From the NCBI GenBank assembly GCA_036346395.1, contig CM070615.1, forward strand, positions 2,919,534-2,983,533: a stretch of DNA of 64,000 nucleotides, in the 5' to 3' direction. The position numbers were made by a program, and so were the translations under genes. Shown in pieces: positions 12,384-25,092 of the stretch. Every line of letters starts with the position of its first letter. Within the stretch, counting starts at the first letter, position 1. Source of the DNA: Hsuehochloa calcarea (Eukaryota; Streptophyta; Magnoliopsida; Poales; Poaceae). The notes beneath the pieces were generated by a model that searched no databases, had not been told where the DNA came from, and saw only the letters and a list, made by a program, of their open reading frames with translations.

Positions 12384-12600
12384 ATGGTCGAAACAAGTAT
12401 GAAGGATAACATGAAGTCCTCTAGACACGTGAAGCGTGGGTTTAAATCCATTAGAAAACTGAGGAACTCCAGAGTGATTACTATGAATTATATATGTACT
12501 GAGAAAAATCGCAGATCATTTCACAAATGGGCTAGCACGGAAGACGATTTATGTTGCGTTTATGAACATAGGAATGAGGTCCATTAGAGTTACAACTCAA
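12384..12600 (+). pseudogene. Copia pol remnant (C-terminal RNase H)
   Basis: The conceptual peptide SSRHVKRGFKSIRKLRNS, then YICTEKN and, one frame over, FTNGLARKTIY, matches the conserved end of Copia polyproteins (SRHI..R...VR......I...Y......ADPFTKGL). One frameshift separates the two halves. It is a fragment of about 70 codons inside the collapsed element. Confidence 0.75.
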
Positions 12601-13439
12601 TAGTAACCCATACTTTTTTATCGAGATCCCGTGACTTAGGCAATGGGAAAAATAAGTTGATGTTTGAACAAGAGAGTACATTTTAGTAAAATATATATAT
12701 GTATCCTAATAAACAAAGTACTCTCAACTGTATGGAGGGATGACTTAAAGCCTTAATGTATTCTAATGTCCAATGAGGGAAAATGTATTAGCCTACAGGA
12801 TACCTAAAATGAATACACCTACTTGAGCTTAACTGTGAGGTCGCAGTTCACAAGAATAGGGTGTTATCTAGAAAGCTCATGAGCAGATAAGGGAGCATGA
12901 CCAAATAATGCACCGTTTAGGCGTGGTTCTTTAACAACCTAGTATCAGTTGAGATTTTAAGTGAAATCTAACCATGAAAAGCTGTGAATTCAAAGTATAG
13001 TCCATTCATCAGCTGTGAGAATATGAATCTTATTATTCTAGGAGCAAGTTCAGCCCGTATGAGAGTTACATTGAAAGACTGGTATATTAACAACTCTTCA
13101 GCACAATAATCTTTATCAGCCTTTTTGCTGCTTGCATTGGAATTGGTGTAGGATTGTTAGAATTGTCCTCATATGTGTAAAGGTTTATTCATTCCTAAAA
13201 TTCCAAAGCATGCATGGTTAGCCCCATATAGCCTAGCCAATTGATGGGAGAACAATTTATAAGGTGGAGTCCTCGTCATCCCTTGAATTGTGTAACACAT
13301 GACATGAGAATGACTATAGCTAAATTTACACACACGTACGTACGCACGCGCACGCGTATATTCGCGTGGCAAATGCGTGACTTGTGACTTGCGACGTGTG
13401 ATCGTGAACGTGTCGTGAACCCAGTTCACATATCTTTTG

Positions 13440-13690
13440 TTGACTGTGCATTTCTCTCTTTCTGGTCGAAGGCATAAGCTAGTGTGGTTGAAATAATATG
13501 GTCGAAGCCATAGACCAATGTGGTCGTAACACTGTGGTCGAAGGCATAGACCGGTGTGATCGACACACTGTGGTCGAAATAATTGGTCGAAATACAATAG
13601 TCGAAAATTAGTAGTCGGATCCATAGACCAGGGTGGTCAGAATATACTGATCGAAACTGTAGACCAGTGTGTAATTAGGATATGATAAAC
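13440..13690 (+). repeat. GGTCGAA-type degenerate tandem repeats in the LTR
   Basis: The words GGTCGAAGGCATAGACC and GTGTGGTCGAAA recur about six to eight times with spacing near 22-30 bp inside the right LTR. A shorter version is present in the left LTR (12325-12400). Confidence 0.6.
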
Positions 13691-14260
13691 ACTGCTTAAA
13701 TACCATTAATTGATTTTGAATTAACAGTTACCAGTGATTTAATTTGCAGTTACTAGAGAGTAAGTGCCTCGGCCTTAAAAAGATCTGAAGAAGTTTAGAT
13801 CAAGGACCGATCGAAAACACTTCCTTTTTTCTTCTTCCTCTCCACTCTATGGTGCTGAAGTGTTGTGTTGTTCGAACCATTCTATCCCTTCTTCTCGGCG
13901 TGCACCGGCAAGGAGGGTGAGCGGGTATATCTGAACTATTGTTGCAAAGTTCACCTGCACAGGGGGCGATAAGGTTTCTGAGCAACGTTTCTGCGCGACC
14001 GCTTGCTGCGCTGCATCATCTACATTCTGCACTGCTTCGACCACTACTTCAAGTCTGTGCTGCTTCGTGTTCTTCGTCACGTCCGACTGTAAGTTGGTCG
14101 TACAACCAGACTATTCTATTGTAAATCTTTTATTGTGTATATTTATAAGTACAATGAGTAGATTGCTGTCACTATCAATCTATACATCACTAGTTTTGTG
14201 TAATCATTGTCTCATAATAAAATTTGAAATTAATTTAATGTCCACATTTCCAACACCCAC

Positions 14261-15300
14261 AGCTAACATCAACATGAGTAACTTTAAGGAGTCGCTGAAG
14301 ATAGAAAAAGCCCATGAGAAATGTATCAATCTTTTTGGCATCTTGATGGCCCATCAGCCTATGATATCCCAACTTAGTTTTGGGATGTGTCAAGTACTGA
14401 AATATGAGATCGTAAGGTTACTGAATCTACAAGAGATGAGCATCACAGGCTCACAGCGTTGTTGATTTCTATCAGATGTTGTGAGGCAAATAATTGAATG
14501 TGAGGATCAATCGTCAGGCACGCAAGCTGCCCTTAATGCCAGTTATGCGGTTTAATGTAATAGCACAGAGTGCACCAAAAAATCTCTATTGCGACCAACC
14601 GGTGGCGAGTCCAGCTAGTATGGTGGGTTTATTGTGGATTTTTCAGTATTTTGATCTCGTACTCTCTCAGTTATTGAGCATTAAAGATGACTATAAAAAC
14701 CAACTACACCCCTTTGGGGAGAAAAAACCGATGCGCTTAACTAAAGCAGTCGAAGCAAAAAGCAGCAAATAAAGGAAAGGTGTTATGTGGACTTATGCTG
14801 CACTGCATAGATATTCAGAATCCTTCCATAGTCTGAATATGATGGCTGATACATTCCCCATGTTGTATTGTTGCTGGATTTGTGGTCTTAACGATGGCAA
14901 CTGAGATGCAGCCGATCTAGAGAGTATAGTCTTTGACAAATCACAAATCACTGCAGGTTTCGAGTCATGGTGATCAGAAGTTCATAACTTTCGAATCAAG
15001 AAAACTAGCGGGTGGTTCACGCATTTGCGTGGCTAGATTCATTTCGAAGTTTGTATTAACGCTCGACAATATATTTACATATCTTATATGTTATTTAGAT
15101 TTTTAATATATTATAAATATTGTAAATGACAATAGAAGTTTGAAGAAAAATACAATATGAGAAACATAATTGAAGTATGAGTTTTGATGGAAGAATATCA
15201 TTGAGCATAATAAGTTGTTAAGATTCTTATAAATAACCACTCTCCATCATACATAGATCATGTAGCTGCATGCTCCTATTCTTACTATACTAGTTACTTT
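14261..15300. other. Unassigned DNA
   Basis: Open frames of 60-90 codons occur (for example 14275-14465 and 14494-14772), but I recognise no family and they show no exon structure. Treated as intergenic. Confidence 0.4.
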
Positions 15301-15301
15301 T

Positions 15302-15377
15302 TCCAAATTGTATGTATTCACATGTATCTCTATTTAATATCCAAATTGTATGTATTCACATGTATCTCTATTTAATC
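15302..15377. repeat. 38-bp tandem duplication
   Basis: The 38-bp unit starting TCCAAATTGTATGTATTCAC is present twice in a row (15302-15339 and 15340-15377) with at most one mismatch. It lies just before a Copia-like LTR end. Confidence 0.8.
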
Positions 15378-15414
15378 TCAAGCAATACGTTGATTATGTG
15401 TGTGATAAATTATC

Positions 15415-15445
15415 TTATTAGTTTACATGGTATTAGAGTATCTTG
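15415..15445 (+). mobile_element. Possible LTR end with primer binding site
   Basis: TTTACA followed directly by TGGTATTAGAG resembles a Copia LTR end joined to an initiator-methionine tRNA primer site (TGGTATCAGAGC), with one mismatch. No matching second LTR was found, so this is probably a remnant. Confidence 0.4.
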
Positions 15446-15807
15446 CTCATGTATACACCGACGCACCATGGACGACTTACCTTGAACTTATCTCCCCTCA
15501 CATGTCGACTGTCCCACCGAACCGTGTGTCTTCTATCTCTTCTCGTCGTCACAGATTTTTTATTCAACCTCTAAAAGTAAGCCCAAATCTTGATCGATCT
15601 CTCTCAGCTTTTATCCTTTCCAATGCAATACTTTACAACATAGTTATCTTCTACTTCTTTCCAATTATTGCTTAATACTAACTGTTACGACATCAGCACA
15701 CATACACATGCAACCGCCGTCGATCCTAGACGGGAACACGTGTCACACTCTCTCTGGTGACCTCAATCCTATTCCCTACAATTGTGCTATCCCTACTCCA
15801 AGCTTTT

Positions 15808-16099
15808 TACTCATCTGCCTCTGTACACCCATGATTCTATTCGTATGAATGCAAGTATGTACATACGTATGTATGATGTTATACATGCTCGATGTTCTAT
15901 TCTCTCGTGTTGGTCGCTCCCCTTCTTCGACGTTGGCCAACTCAATATTTTTTTTCTCATCTGCCTCTGTACACCCTTGCTTCTATTCGTACGAATGCAT
16001 GCATGTACATACACATGCATGATGTTATACATGCTCGATGTCTTATTCTCTTGTGTCGGTCACTCCTCTTCTTCGACATTGTTCAACTCAACATTGTGG
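15808..16099. repeat. 146-bp tandem duplication
   Basis: Two copies, about 15808-15953 and 15954-16099, share CATCTGCCTCTGTACACCC, ATGTTATACATGCTCGATGT and CTTCTTCGACRTTG at a constant offset of 146 bp, with scattered substitutions. Noncoding. Confidence 0.75.
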
Positions 16100-16309
16100 C
16101 TTACTCACCAACCGTGATGACCTCCCATCTTCACTGATACCTGCATGTCTGCTTTAGTCGTTGCCTAACGATATGGCGAATCCTCTCATCATCGTCGGTG
16201 ATGTCATGCCCCTTACAAGTGATGGCATACTTAGCTACCCAATGACCTCATATCGTCCATAGCACACCTTCAATGCAAAGTTTCATCTCCTACCTGTCAT
16301 AGCTTATTT

Positions 16310-17240
16310 AATTTATTCTGCATTTTAGTTATTTAGGAACTTTACTTTTGAATTCATATACAAATCAAATTATAAATTTTCTTTTATTCTTTATTCTGAA
16401 TTTTAGTTCTTTTTTCTTGGAATTTGTATCGGGGTCCAATTGCTATTTGTTTTCTTTGATTTTTATTCTGAATTACAATTATTTAGGGATTTTACTTTGG
16501 AATTCGTATTAACATCAAATTACTTATTTTATTTTATTTTATTAAGAATTTCAATTATTTTTTATTGGATTTCGTATACAAATCTAATTGCCAAATATTA
16601 TTTAAATTTTATTTCGAATTATAATTATTGAAATTCATATCGAAATCAATTTGCTAATTTTATTTTATTTTTCATTCCAATGTGTCTCTTTGACACCATT
16701 CGTGCTATCCTCGTTATAAATTTTATTTTTTATTCAATATTTTAGTTATTTTTATTGGAGTTCATGTACAAATCAAATCGCTAAATTTATTTAATCTATA
16801 TTGAATTTTAGTTAATTAGGGAGTTTACTTTGGAATTTGTATCCGAATCCAATTGCTAATTTTGTTTAATTTTTATTTTGAAATACAATTATTTAGTGTT
16901 TTTCCTTTGGAAATTGTATTGAAATCAAATTGAAATTTTATTTTTAGCTATTATGAATTTTAATTATTTTTTGTTGGATTTCATATACAAATATAATTGA
17001 AATTTTTATTTTTATTTTTATTCTGAATTATAATTATTGGAATTTTTATCGAAATCAAATTGCTAATTTAATTTTTCTTATTCCAAGTTTTAGTTTTTTT
17101 ATTGGATTTCGTATACAAATCTAATTGCCATTTTTTTGAATTATAATTATTTAGGGATTTTATGTAAGAATTCATGTGGAATTGGAATTTCTAATTTCAT
17201 TTAATTTTTATTCCATATTTTATTTTATTTTACTTGACAT
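16310..17240. repeat. AT-rich degenerate minisatellite
   Basis: About 0.9 kb of roughly 80% A+T built from an imperfect unit of about 60-75 bp. Words that recur in the same order are TTATTCTGAATTTTAGTTAT, AGGGATTTTACTTTGGAATT, CGTATACAAATC and AATTGCTAATTTTATTT. Roughly a dozen copies can be followed. No coding potential. Confidence 0.7.
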
Positions 17241-20092
17241 GAACTCTTTCTTTTAATCTAGTCCGTTATAATCTGGACCACCACGATTGACTGTAATAGG
17301 AATGTATCCTTCACCACTCTTGGATGAATGTTATCTTACTATAAAACTTAAGAATTTTTAAAAATTAATTGTGGTTATAGAATATCTACTTTAAAACTTA
17401 GTACAAGTATTTAAAGAAAACATGGTTTTATGCAAATTCAACCCTATAAGCCTTCCATTGATATATCCATGCATGCATCTTAATTCTGTTATTGGGTGTA
17501 ACTTGCGGAGCACGGTTGTTGGTGCTCACTCTTGCTTAATAAAATATTGTTTAGAGGAGAAGGACTTTGCAACCACTGAAGATCTCGACGACTAGACCGC
17601 TATCTCAATCGATTGTCTGTGCCAGATTAGCTGGGCTCTACTAATTCTTCTTCGTCTTTCGCTGTGTTTATTTATTGTTGGCTTGTAAGCTTTTCTGGTA
17701 ATAAACTTTGTTATTTATTAATAAAGTTTTACGAATTATGGATGTTACCATATTTGTTTACTGTGTGAGCTAGCCACAGATCATGGGACTAGTTCATAAA
17801 TGCACAGAGGATTTGGGGTGTTATTCCCAGGTCCTGACAAGCACCATTTCTCGCCATCCGCCTCATCGTCCACTGTCCATTGCCCACCTTCTACCGCCCC
17901 ATTCACTAGTTCTACACGTGAGTAGCTAGGCTCGTGAGCCGTGACGAGCCAGCTCAAGCCACCTATCAAGCCGAGCCAAGCATGGCTTCTGGCTCATTTA
18001 CTAAACGAGCTGAGCCACAGTTAAGACCGAGCTTGAGCGAGCCAGCTTGGCTCGTTTCCAACCCTAATCCGAATACTAATCAAATACACGCGAGAGGAAG
18101 CCTCAATCTGCACCGTTATAATCTGAACCCATAAAAAAATCGACGGTGTAGATATTTCTCTTTTTACTCCAATTAATACGGTAATTTCTAGAGCGAACCT
18201 AGTGGCTTCTTTTGACCTTACTTTAATACGATAAAAATAGATATATAACGGCGAATAATTCTAGAAAAGGTTTTTGTGCTTCAAAAAATAGCAAAAGGCA
18301 CTACAAAATTCCATGAAAAGAAATCAAAAAGGTATTTTTAGAATATTTGGAACCCAAATAAAATATTTTCATACTTCAAAAAGGTTTTAGTAATTCTATA
18401 AGAATGCTTTTAGTCTTGTGGAAAATAGGAAAACAACTTTTATAAATTTAGGAAAATTCAGAAAAACAGCTCAAAAAAATCATTAGTGGATGAAATAATT
18501 ATTTTACGCTGGAATTTGAATATTGAGGCTATTACACCTTGTGTTGGTGCGATCGTATCAAACTTATGTTAAAGTGCATACTACGTCATTACGTGGCTGC
18601 CATCGTGTATACGTGTGACTTATATATATGTACTAATGCCATGACTTGCGTTGACGGCCATCGCTGGAGATGCCGCATGTCTCTCCTCAAGCGGACAGAA
18701 GCATGGACTTTAAGTTTTAACAACTAGAGGCATTAATAACTTTTCAACCCCTAAACACGTTCATTGTTGTGAGGTGACTGCTGGTCTCGTCTACGGCTTG
18801 AACTGCTCTCTCAGCGAGGCCTGACTGACCAGAATACACCACCGGGCCTCGCTGAAACCACAGCTCTCTCCTCTTTGTACTACGGCCAATGAACGCATGT
18901 GTTCCAGCCAAAACAGTTGGATCTTATCAGTGTCTCACCGATGCTACAGTAATGATGGGTAAAATCGTTTGTAGTTATTTCTTCATGCAGTAAGATCATC
19001 GCTGCTTCAACGGTGTTTTGCAGAGTATACTGAACAATACTGTAGCACAGGCTCAAATACGATGAGTAAGATGCGATGCGATGCGACACGAGAGAGATGA
19101 CATTCAGAACATCACGAGAGATTATTGTGTGCAGTCCCCCCGCTGCGCTGATTGATTCGAATGGAAGACCCTTTTCGAGCCGTGAATCACTAGGCTTAAG
19201 TCTGATCAGGTCAAACCCACTGATGCAAGGAAAGCAATGGCAATCTTCAGTAAGGATCTAACCAAATCAAGTTGTAATTGGAACACCCATATAATGTTTC
19301 ATATAGGTGCGAACGGAGGGTGTGGATAATTTTCGAAACTGAGCAAATAGAAAGAGATAAATGGTTAGATTATTATGATCCTAACTATGACACAGGATGA
19401 GCGATATCCGTTTGTATGTATCCGTATATCAGGTGTTATGAAGAAAACATGTTGTGATTTCACTTAGAAATAGAATAACATATAGGTGAGTTGTTGCATC
19501 TGAACAGGTGGGGGATACTGAATATTTTTCATTCGATATCTCAACGATTAGTCTCTCCTAGTTCGCTCTGATTACACCCCTATTATCTAATGTCCTATGT
19601 AGGGTGTAAAATAAGCGAATAATATCTGTCTGATCCACCGATCGAAGATTTGTGGAGCGAATGTGGAATGGAGAAATATGTATCTAATACTATTTATATA
19701 TAACTCTAAGAAAAAAAATCTAAAATATAATACAAAACGAGCGTTATCCGAGCGTATTTGCTCCGGATGCACCCTAGTTCCATGATTCCATGGAAAGAAT
19801 AGTACAGAAAAAAGAAAAGTACAGAAACAAAATCTCGCCCCGGAGAACAGGGCCTGCATGTCCCCCGGAAATCCAAACGTAAAAAAAACCAATTAAAACA
19901 AAAGGAGGACGCGGGATTTCCGGCCCGGCCCACCAGCATCCGCCAACCTCCCTCCTGTCCTCTTCAAATTAATAAACCCATCACCACCATCTCCTCCACC
20001 TCCACCATCAGTCCTCCCCTGTCTCCGACCGCAGCCCGCGATTCCATCACCCAACTCGGCTTCCCTTCCCTCCCTCGTGGTGAGTCGCCGCA
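17241..20092. other. Intergenic region and promoter of the PINOID-type kinase
   Basis: No gene seen. A GAGCC/GGCTC-rich block (about 17930-18050) looks like the end of a DNA transposon or MITE. A short hairpin with arms CAGCGAGGCC / GGCCTCGCTG lies at about 18818-18856. The last 100-150 bp before the kinase ATG are pyrimidine-rich (CACCACCATCTCCTCCACC type) and probably form its 5' UTR. Confidence 0.4.
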
Positions 20093-23000
20093 ATGCCTCC
20101 CGACGGCGACACTGACCTGGCCGCTGACGAGCTCCAGAGCCTAAGCTTCGGCTCCTCCGAGCGCTCCCGCTCCGCCTCCACCGTCTCCACCGCCACCGCC
20201 TCCTGCTCCACCTCCTCCTCCGGCCCACTCCCCCCACGCGCCACACCCTCCTCCGGCCCGTCCACCGTCGCGCTCTCCGATATCCGCTTCGTGCGGCGAC
20301 TCGGCGCGGGGGACATCGGTAGCGTCTACCTGGCCGAGGTCAAGGGGAAGGGGGACAGCACCGGGGGCGCGCTGGTGGCGGCCAAGGTGATGGACAGGAG
20401 GGAGCTCGAGGGGAGGAACAAGGAGGGGCGCGCGCGCACGGAGCGCGAGATCCTCGAGGCCGTCGACCACCCCTTCCTCCCGCGCCTCTACGGCGTCGCC
20501 GAGGGCGACCGATGGTCCTGCCTCCTCACCGAGTTCTGCCCCGGCGGCGACCTCCACGTCCTCCGCCAGCGGCAGCCGCACCGCCGATTCTCCGAGGCGG
20601 CCGTCAGGTACGTCACATCCATTCCTCGATTAACGCCTTGTTTACATATGCATTCATCATGTATACCTCGAAATCAATCGTTTCTAGACTGTTAAAGATG
20701 CAGTTTTCTTTTTGTAAAACGTTAAACCAATTCTTCTACGCCGTACAATTACAAAGATGAGATTTTACGACACTTGCAAGTTTTTTTATGATATTTAAAA
20801 CCGTGAAATATGTATCTATATAGCTAGTGATCATGGGCTTTTTGGAGAACAATGTGGCTGGTTTCCTGCGTTCTAGTTAGCTTTGTTTATTGGTTTTGGT
20901 GTTTTTTTTTTTTTCGTTTCTTTTTTCTTCTTCTGTTTCCTCTATGTATAGTACTATATTTTAAGGATACAGTGGATGCAGCTTGTTAGCTGTTCTGTGC
21001 ACGGTTTGGCCCCATCCCCATGTGTCTTCTGTTAGGCATGCATCTGTCCATTTATATCGTACATGTTTAGTCGGAATGCCTCTCATCCTGAAAACACACC
21101 GCATAGTATCAGATTGCTGCTTTTTGGATGCATCCTTAAAACAAAATGATACCAGAGAGCTTCCTGACTAGTGTTGGCCTCTCAGCTCTCACTGTCACAA
21201 GACAGTTTCTTGCTTTGAACCGTACTCTGGTCACTGAGGACACGCAGCCAGTCGCACAGTCGCACGCCAATCTCACCTTTCAGCCACTGGTCAGGGAGTG
21301 TTTACGTGATATTTAATAGTTGAAATATTAAAAAAATATTTAAATTTAAAAATCTTTATAATTTAATTATGAAATATGTGTCGTTACGTACATTAGAAAT
21401 GTCAATATGCACGAATTAACAAATCAAAATATACCTACTATGCATGTGCGGTGGTGGTCAGTCTCAAATCAGTCATGTTTTACGAGACGGGCTGGACGAT
21501 TAAATGATATTAAGATAGCACAACGTAGAGCCAAATTAATAACCAGAATGTAAACTGAACATAACTTAGCTCTTCGATCTGGACTGCGTCCGGGCGATGG
21601 AGGCCACTAGGACGGCTTTCGGTCTCACTAGCAGGAGTCTTCTCCTTGTGCGTCGGGCACTCGGCCCGGTCATATTCAGCTTCCTGTTTAGGGGTCCACC
21701 ACCACCCTGCTTTTGTGTGCTCCTCCAGTGCCTTTTCAGTATGCCCGGGTATTCTAAATCGTTCGTTCGAGTAATACAACATAAATAATATCTATACAGT
21801 GAATTAAACTATACACAATTAAAATGATATAATACATTAAACAACAATACACTAAAATTATCTAATATATTGAATTCTATGTCGCTATTTTTATTTGCTA
21901 ACCTACATGGTTTTGAATTTATGTACAAACATGCAAAATGAGCGACCAGATCCGCATCTCTCTTTCTCCTCCGCTAGGAACCGGTAGAGCTTCGTTACGT
22001 CTCTTCTCCTCTTTCTCTCTCTTTTATCTTTTTCGAATTAAAATGATATTTTCACTGAATTTTGGAGGTATATATAGCCAGTTCGTGTCGCCATTTCAAC
22101 TGGCGATTTGCACTCTTCAATGCAAATTGTCAATCGAAATGGCGACAAGTAGTTGGAACGGCGACGGACGGTAAATAGGTTCATGTGAATGGCAGCAGAC
22201 AACTATTTTTGAAGGGAAAAATTGACTATTTTTATTATCTTTTAAATTAATAATATTTATATAAAAAATCGAATACCAAAAGATGTAGACCATAACCGAG
22301 ATTAAAAGGCAAAATACGTTCACTTTACTGCACTGTACAGATAGGAAACAGTGGTAGCATTATTATTGGCTACGTTTGCTCCATTACAGCATCATGTGGC
22401 TGTATTCATTTAGTCAAGGATACTTGGCTAGATCAGTAGTCCGGCCATAGCATCCACTTATAGAGTTGTAGTCGAAGGATGCTGGGTCAGTTAGTTAGTA
22501 TCATAGGTGATGGACTAATCAACCTTTAGTTAACTTATGTTCGAATCCTCTTCTTTTAAATATGTTGCGCGGTAAATAAAATTTATTCCTCTGCGGCGTT
22601 TTTTTTATCGGGTTGTAGTCAACTCAACCTACGAGCTGCCAGTCTACCACCGTTATCTATGTGCGGCCGAGTTAGCAAGATTTTCCATTCTGAAATATAG
22701 AAATGAGGTTAGATCAACCTACAAAATTACTAGTAACAATAGATCTATAGACTATGGAGTGACTAACAAATATTGAAGTTATTGACAGTACAAGTGCCTG
22801 CCAATTTCTAGTATCTTAACTTAATCTCTCTGAAAAAAAAACCGAGGCAAACCATGAATTAACGGATCAGCGACAAAATGTAGTTTGTATGCTTTTGGCG
22901 CCACTCTACGCAACTCATTCTAGTAGTCCACGTCGTGCAACTCCAGATACAGCCCTGTGTGATGTGGATTCCAACCCAAAAGAATCAATCCTCGTTTCAA

Positions 23001-25092
23001 TGTGTAGCAGCACAGTACTATTCCTATAGGAGAAAATTCGAGGGCCTCGCGCGAGACCCTACCTCATCCGTCGTCCCTTCGGGGTTGATTCGAGCGCATC
23101 AACGGCTGATGAGGAGGAACTCACGCACCCAGCAATGCAATGGCGTTGTGAATTCCGATGGTACACTACACGCACACCTTCCTACCTACGACCCAATTAC
23201 TTACTTTGCCATCAACGCATGGTGAAGTCGGTTGTGCCAATACCGGTGTGGCACGAGCGAAGCTCTAGTTCCACGGCGCCCGGACCGTTTGGACGACATG
23301 ACTTTATATTACTCATTTGGATGGATCCGGGTCCTCAAAGCTGGTATATCAATGTTACTGTAGTAACAGTGAAATATTTAATATAACAATTTTATAGTAG
23401 CGTAACACTGTACTAGTAAAATATGATAACTATTGATATGAATCTTTGCTTTTTGATCAAAGAAAGTGTAGATTATCTTATAATTCTCAGCACCGTAGTT
23501 TCTCTGCATTTTCTCCTTGAATGCAGAGGATGCCGTTTCCTAATTGGATATATATGCCATTGGTCAGGGAGGCTTTTATTAAGCCCCATGTGATGGGCAA
23601 GTAAGAATCACAGCTCCGAATATATGCGATTTATGAATGGATTCAGTCAAGATCAACATAGGGTAGTTGCTGTAAGGATTAATCTAGTTAATTAACCCAA
23701 GGAGTTATCAATTGAGTGCACACACGAGGTGCATTCCTTTCTTAAACATTAAACTAGGCTTCCAACGTGCAACTCCCAACATCAATGATGCACCAATTCG
23801 AGTACTGTGTGTTGCCTTTTCCTCTGCTCCTTGTGACTTTTGCTTGGTACTGGAGCTCACAGTGGCATCCACCATATCAGCATCAGGCCATCAGTACATG
23901 TACAGATTCAGATACAGGTGACTGTGTCGGGATCGCATATGCGTTGGGTTCTTTTGGTTAATGAAGTCAATGGATGCACTACTATACGTTGTAGTATGTG
24001 ATAAATTGCTTTTGTACAATTGCAAATAACACTCGGAAGTTGTAACTTCTAACCACTAGTTGATGAATGCTGATCCAACACTCCATTTTGATGTAACATC
24101 TGCAATGAAATGCGCATCTTGCATGGCCGGCTTGTTTGTTTGACAGATTTGATTATATGTTTGTAGCAGTTGCTAAATTAATGATTATTTTTGGAGAAAG
24201 AAGGGGCAAGTTGCTTGATGATGATGACGACACTGTCATTCACTGCGGCAGGTTCTACGCGGCGGAGGTGGTGGCCGCGTTGGAATACATTCACATGATG
24301 GACATCGTGTACCGGGACCTCAAGCCGGAGAACGTCCTCGTCCGCGCCGACGGCCACATCATGCTCACCGACTTTGACCTCTCCCTCAAGTGCGACCCCA
24401 CGGCCCCGACGCCGGCGCACGTCATCTCGGACCCCGCCTCCCTCGCCGGACACTCCTTGACGTCCTCATCGTGCATGATCCCGTCCTGCATTGTCCCTGA
24501 CGTCTCGTGCTTCCAGCTCTTCCCCGGCCGTGGCCGCCGGCGCCGGCGCCGCAAGAAGCCCTCGAGTGGTGGTAACAGTAGCCTCCCCACCGGTGGGCTC
24601 GACCTGGAGTTCGTGGCAGAGCCGGTGGAGCTCCGTTCAATGTCGTTCGTCGGCACGCACGAGTACCTCGCCCCGGAGATCGTCTCCGGCGAGGGCCACG
24701 GCAGTTCGGTCGACTGGTGGACCCTCGGCGTCTTCATCTTCGAGCTCCTCTACGGCGTGACACCGTTCAAGGGCTACGACAACGAGATGACTCTGGCCAA
24801 CATCGTCGCGCGCGCCCTCGAGTTCCCCAAGGAGCCGTCCGTGTCGTCGGCCGCTAAGGACCTGGCCACCGCGCTCCTCGCCAAGGACCCGACGCGGCGG
24901 CTCGGGGCCACGGTCGGCGCGGCGGCCATCAAGCGGCACCCGTTCTTCAACGGCGTGAACTGGGCGCTGCTCCGGTGCGCCACGCCGCCGTACGTGCCCC
25001 CGCCGTTCAGCATCGCGACCGCCGCCGGCAAGAACGCCAACGATGACATGTCCGGCGACAGCTGTCCCGGCACGCCCGTGGAGTACTACTAG
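20093..25092 (+). CDS. PINOID-type AGCVIII serine/threonine protein kinase
   Basis: Exons 20093-20607 and 24252-25092 (GT-AG intron of 3.6 kb) encode 451 residues. Kinase landmarks are the glycine loop GAGDIGSV (71-78), catalytic Lys98 (VAAKV), GGDLHVLRQRQPHRRF (151-166), YRDLKPEN (192-199) and TDFDLS (211-216, DFD in place of DFG, diagnostic of plant AGCVIII kinases). An insert of about 80 residues carries an Arg/Lys cluster (265-274), followed by SFVGTHEYLAPE (303-314). The loop sequence, the RQRQPHRRF string and the single intron after AAVR place it with PINOID rather than the WAG or phototropin branches. PINOID kinases phosphorylate PIN auxin exporters at the plasma membrane and steer auxin flow in inflorescence and organ development. 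It may correspond to rice PID2, which I cannot confirm. The C-terminus, PVEYY, is a weak version of the PDK1-docking FxxF motif. All catalytic residues are present. Confidence 0.9.
20608..24251 (+). other. Long intron of the PINOID-type kinase
   Basis: Begins GTACGT and ends GCGGCAG. It is AT-rich with no gene. A stretch at about 22440-22560 with GTTCGAATCC could be a tRNA-derived SINE fragment, but no clear ends were found. Other short frames here have no recognisable features. Confidence 0.7.

Larger units (their letters stand above)
12017..14255 (+). mobile_element. Internally deleted Copia-type retrotransposon, TSD CCCAC
   Basis: CCCAC flanks both ends (12012-12016 and 14256-14260). The right LTR (13155-14255, about 1.1 kb) runs from TGTTAGAATTG to TTTCCAACA. 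The left LTR (from 12017) has a mutated first dinucleotide (TA for TG) and is homologous to the right one only for about 380 bp. At about 12385 the left LTR joins directly to the 3' end of a Copia pol gene, and the 3' LTR follows about 560 bp after that remnant. A deletion therefore removed the 3' part of the left LTR, the primer site and almost all of gag-pol while leaving the element's outer ends and target duplication. Confidence 0.8.

Noticed and set aside
14067..14465. 132-codon plus-strand frame
   Set aside because: It starts inside the Copia LTR and crosses the element's end, so it cannot be one gene.
18818..18856. Short hairpin as a microRNA precursor
   Set aside because: Arms are only about 10 bp, far shorter than plant miRNA precursors.
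22440..22570. Possible tRNA gene or SINE (contains GTTCGAATCC)
   Set aside because: No cloverleaf could be drawn and no A-box at the right distance; kept only as a remark in the kinase intron.
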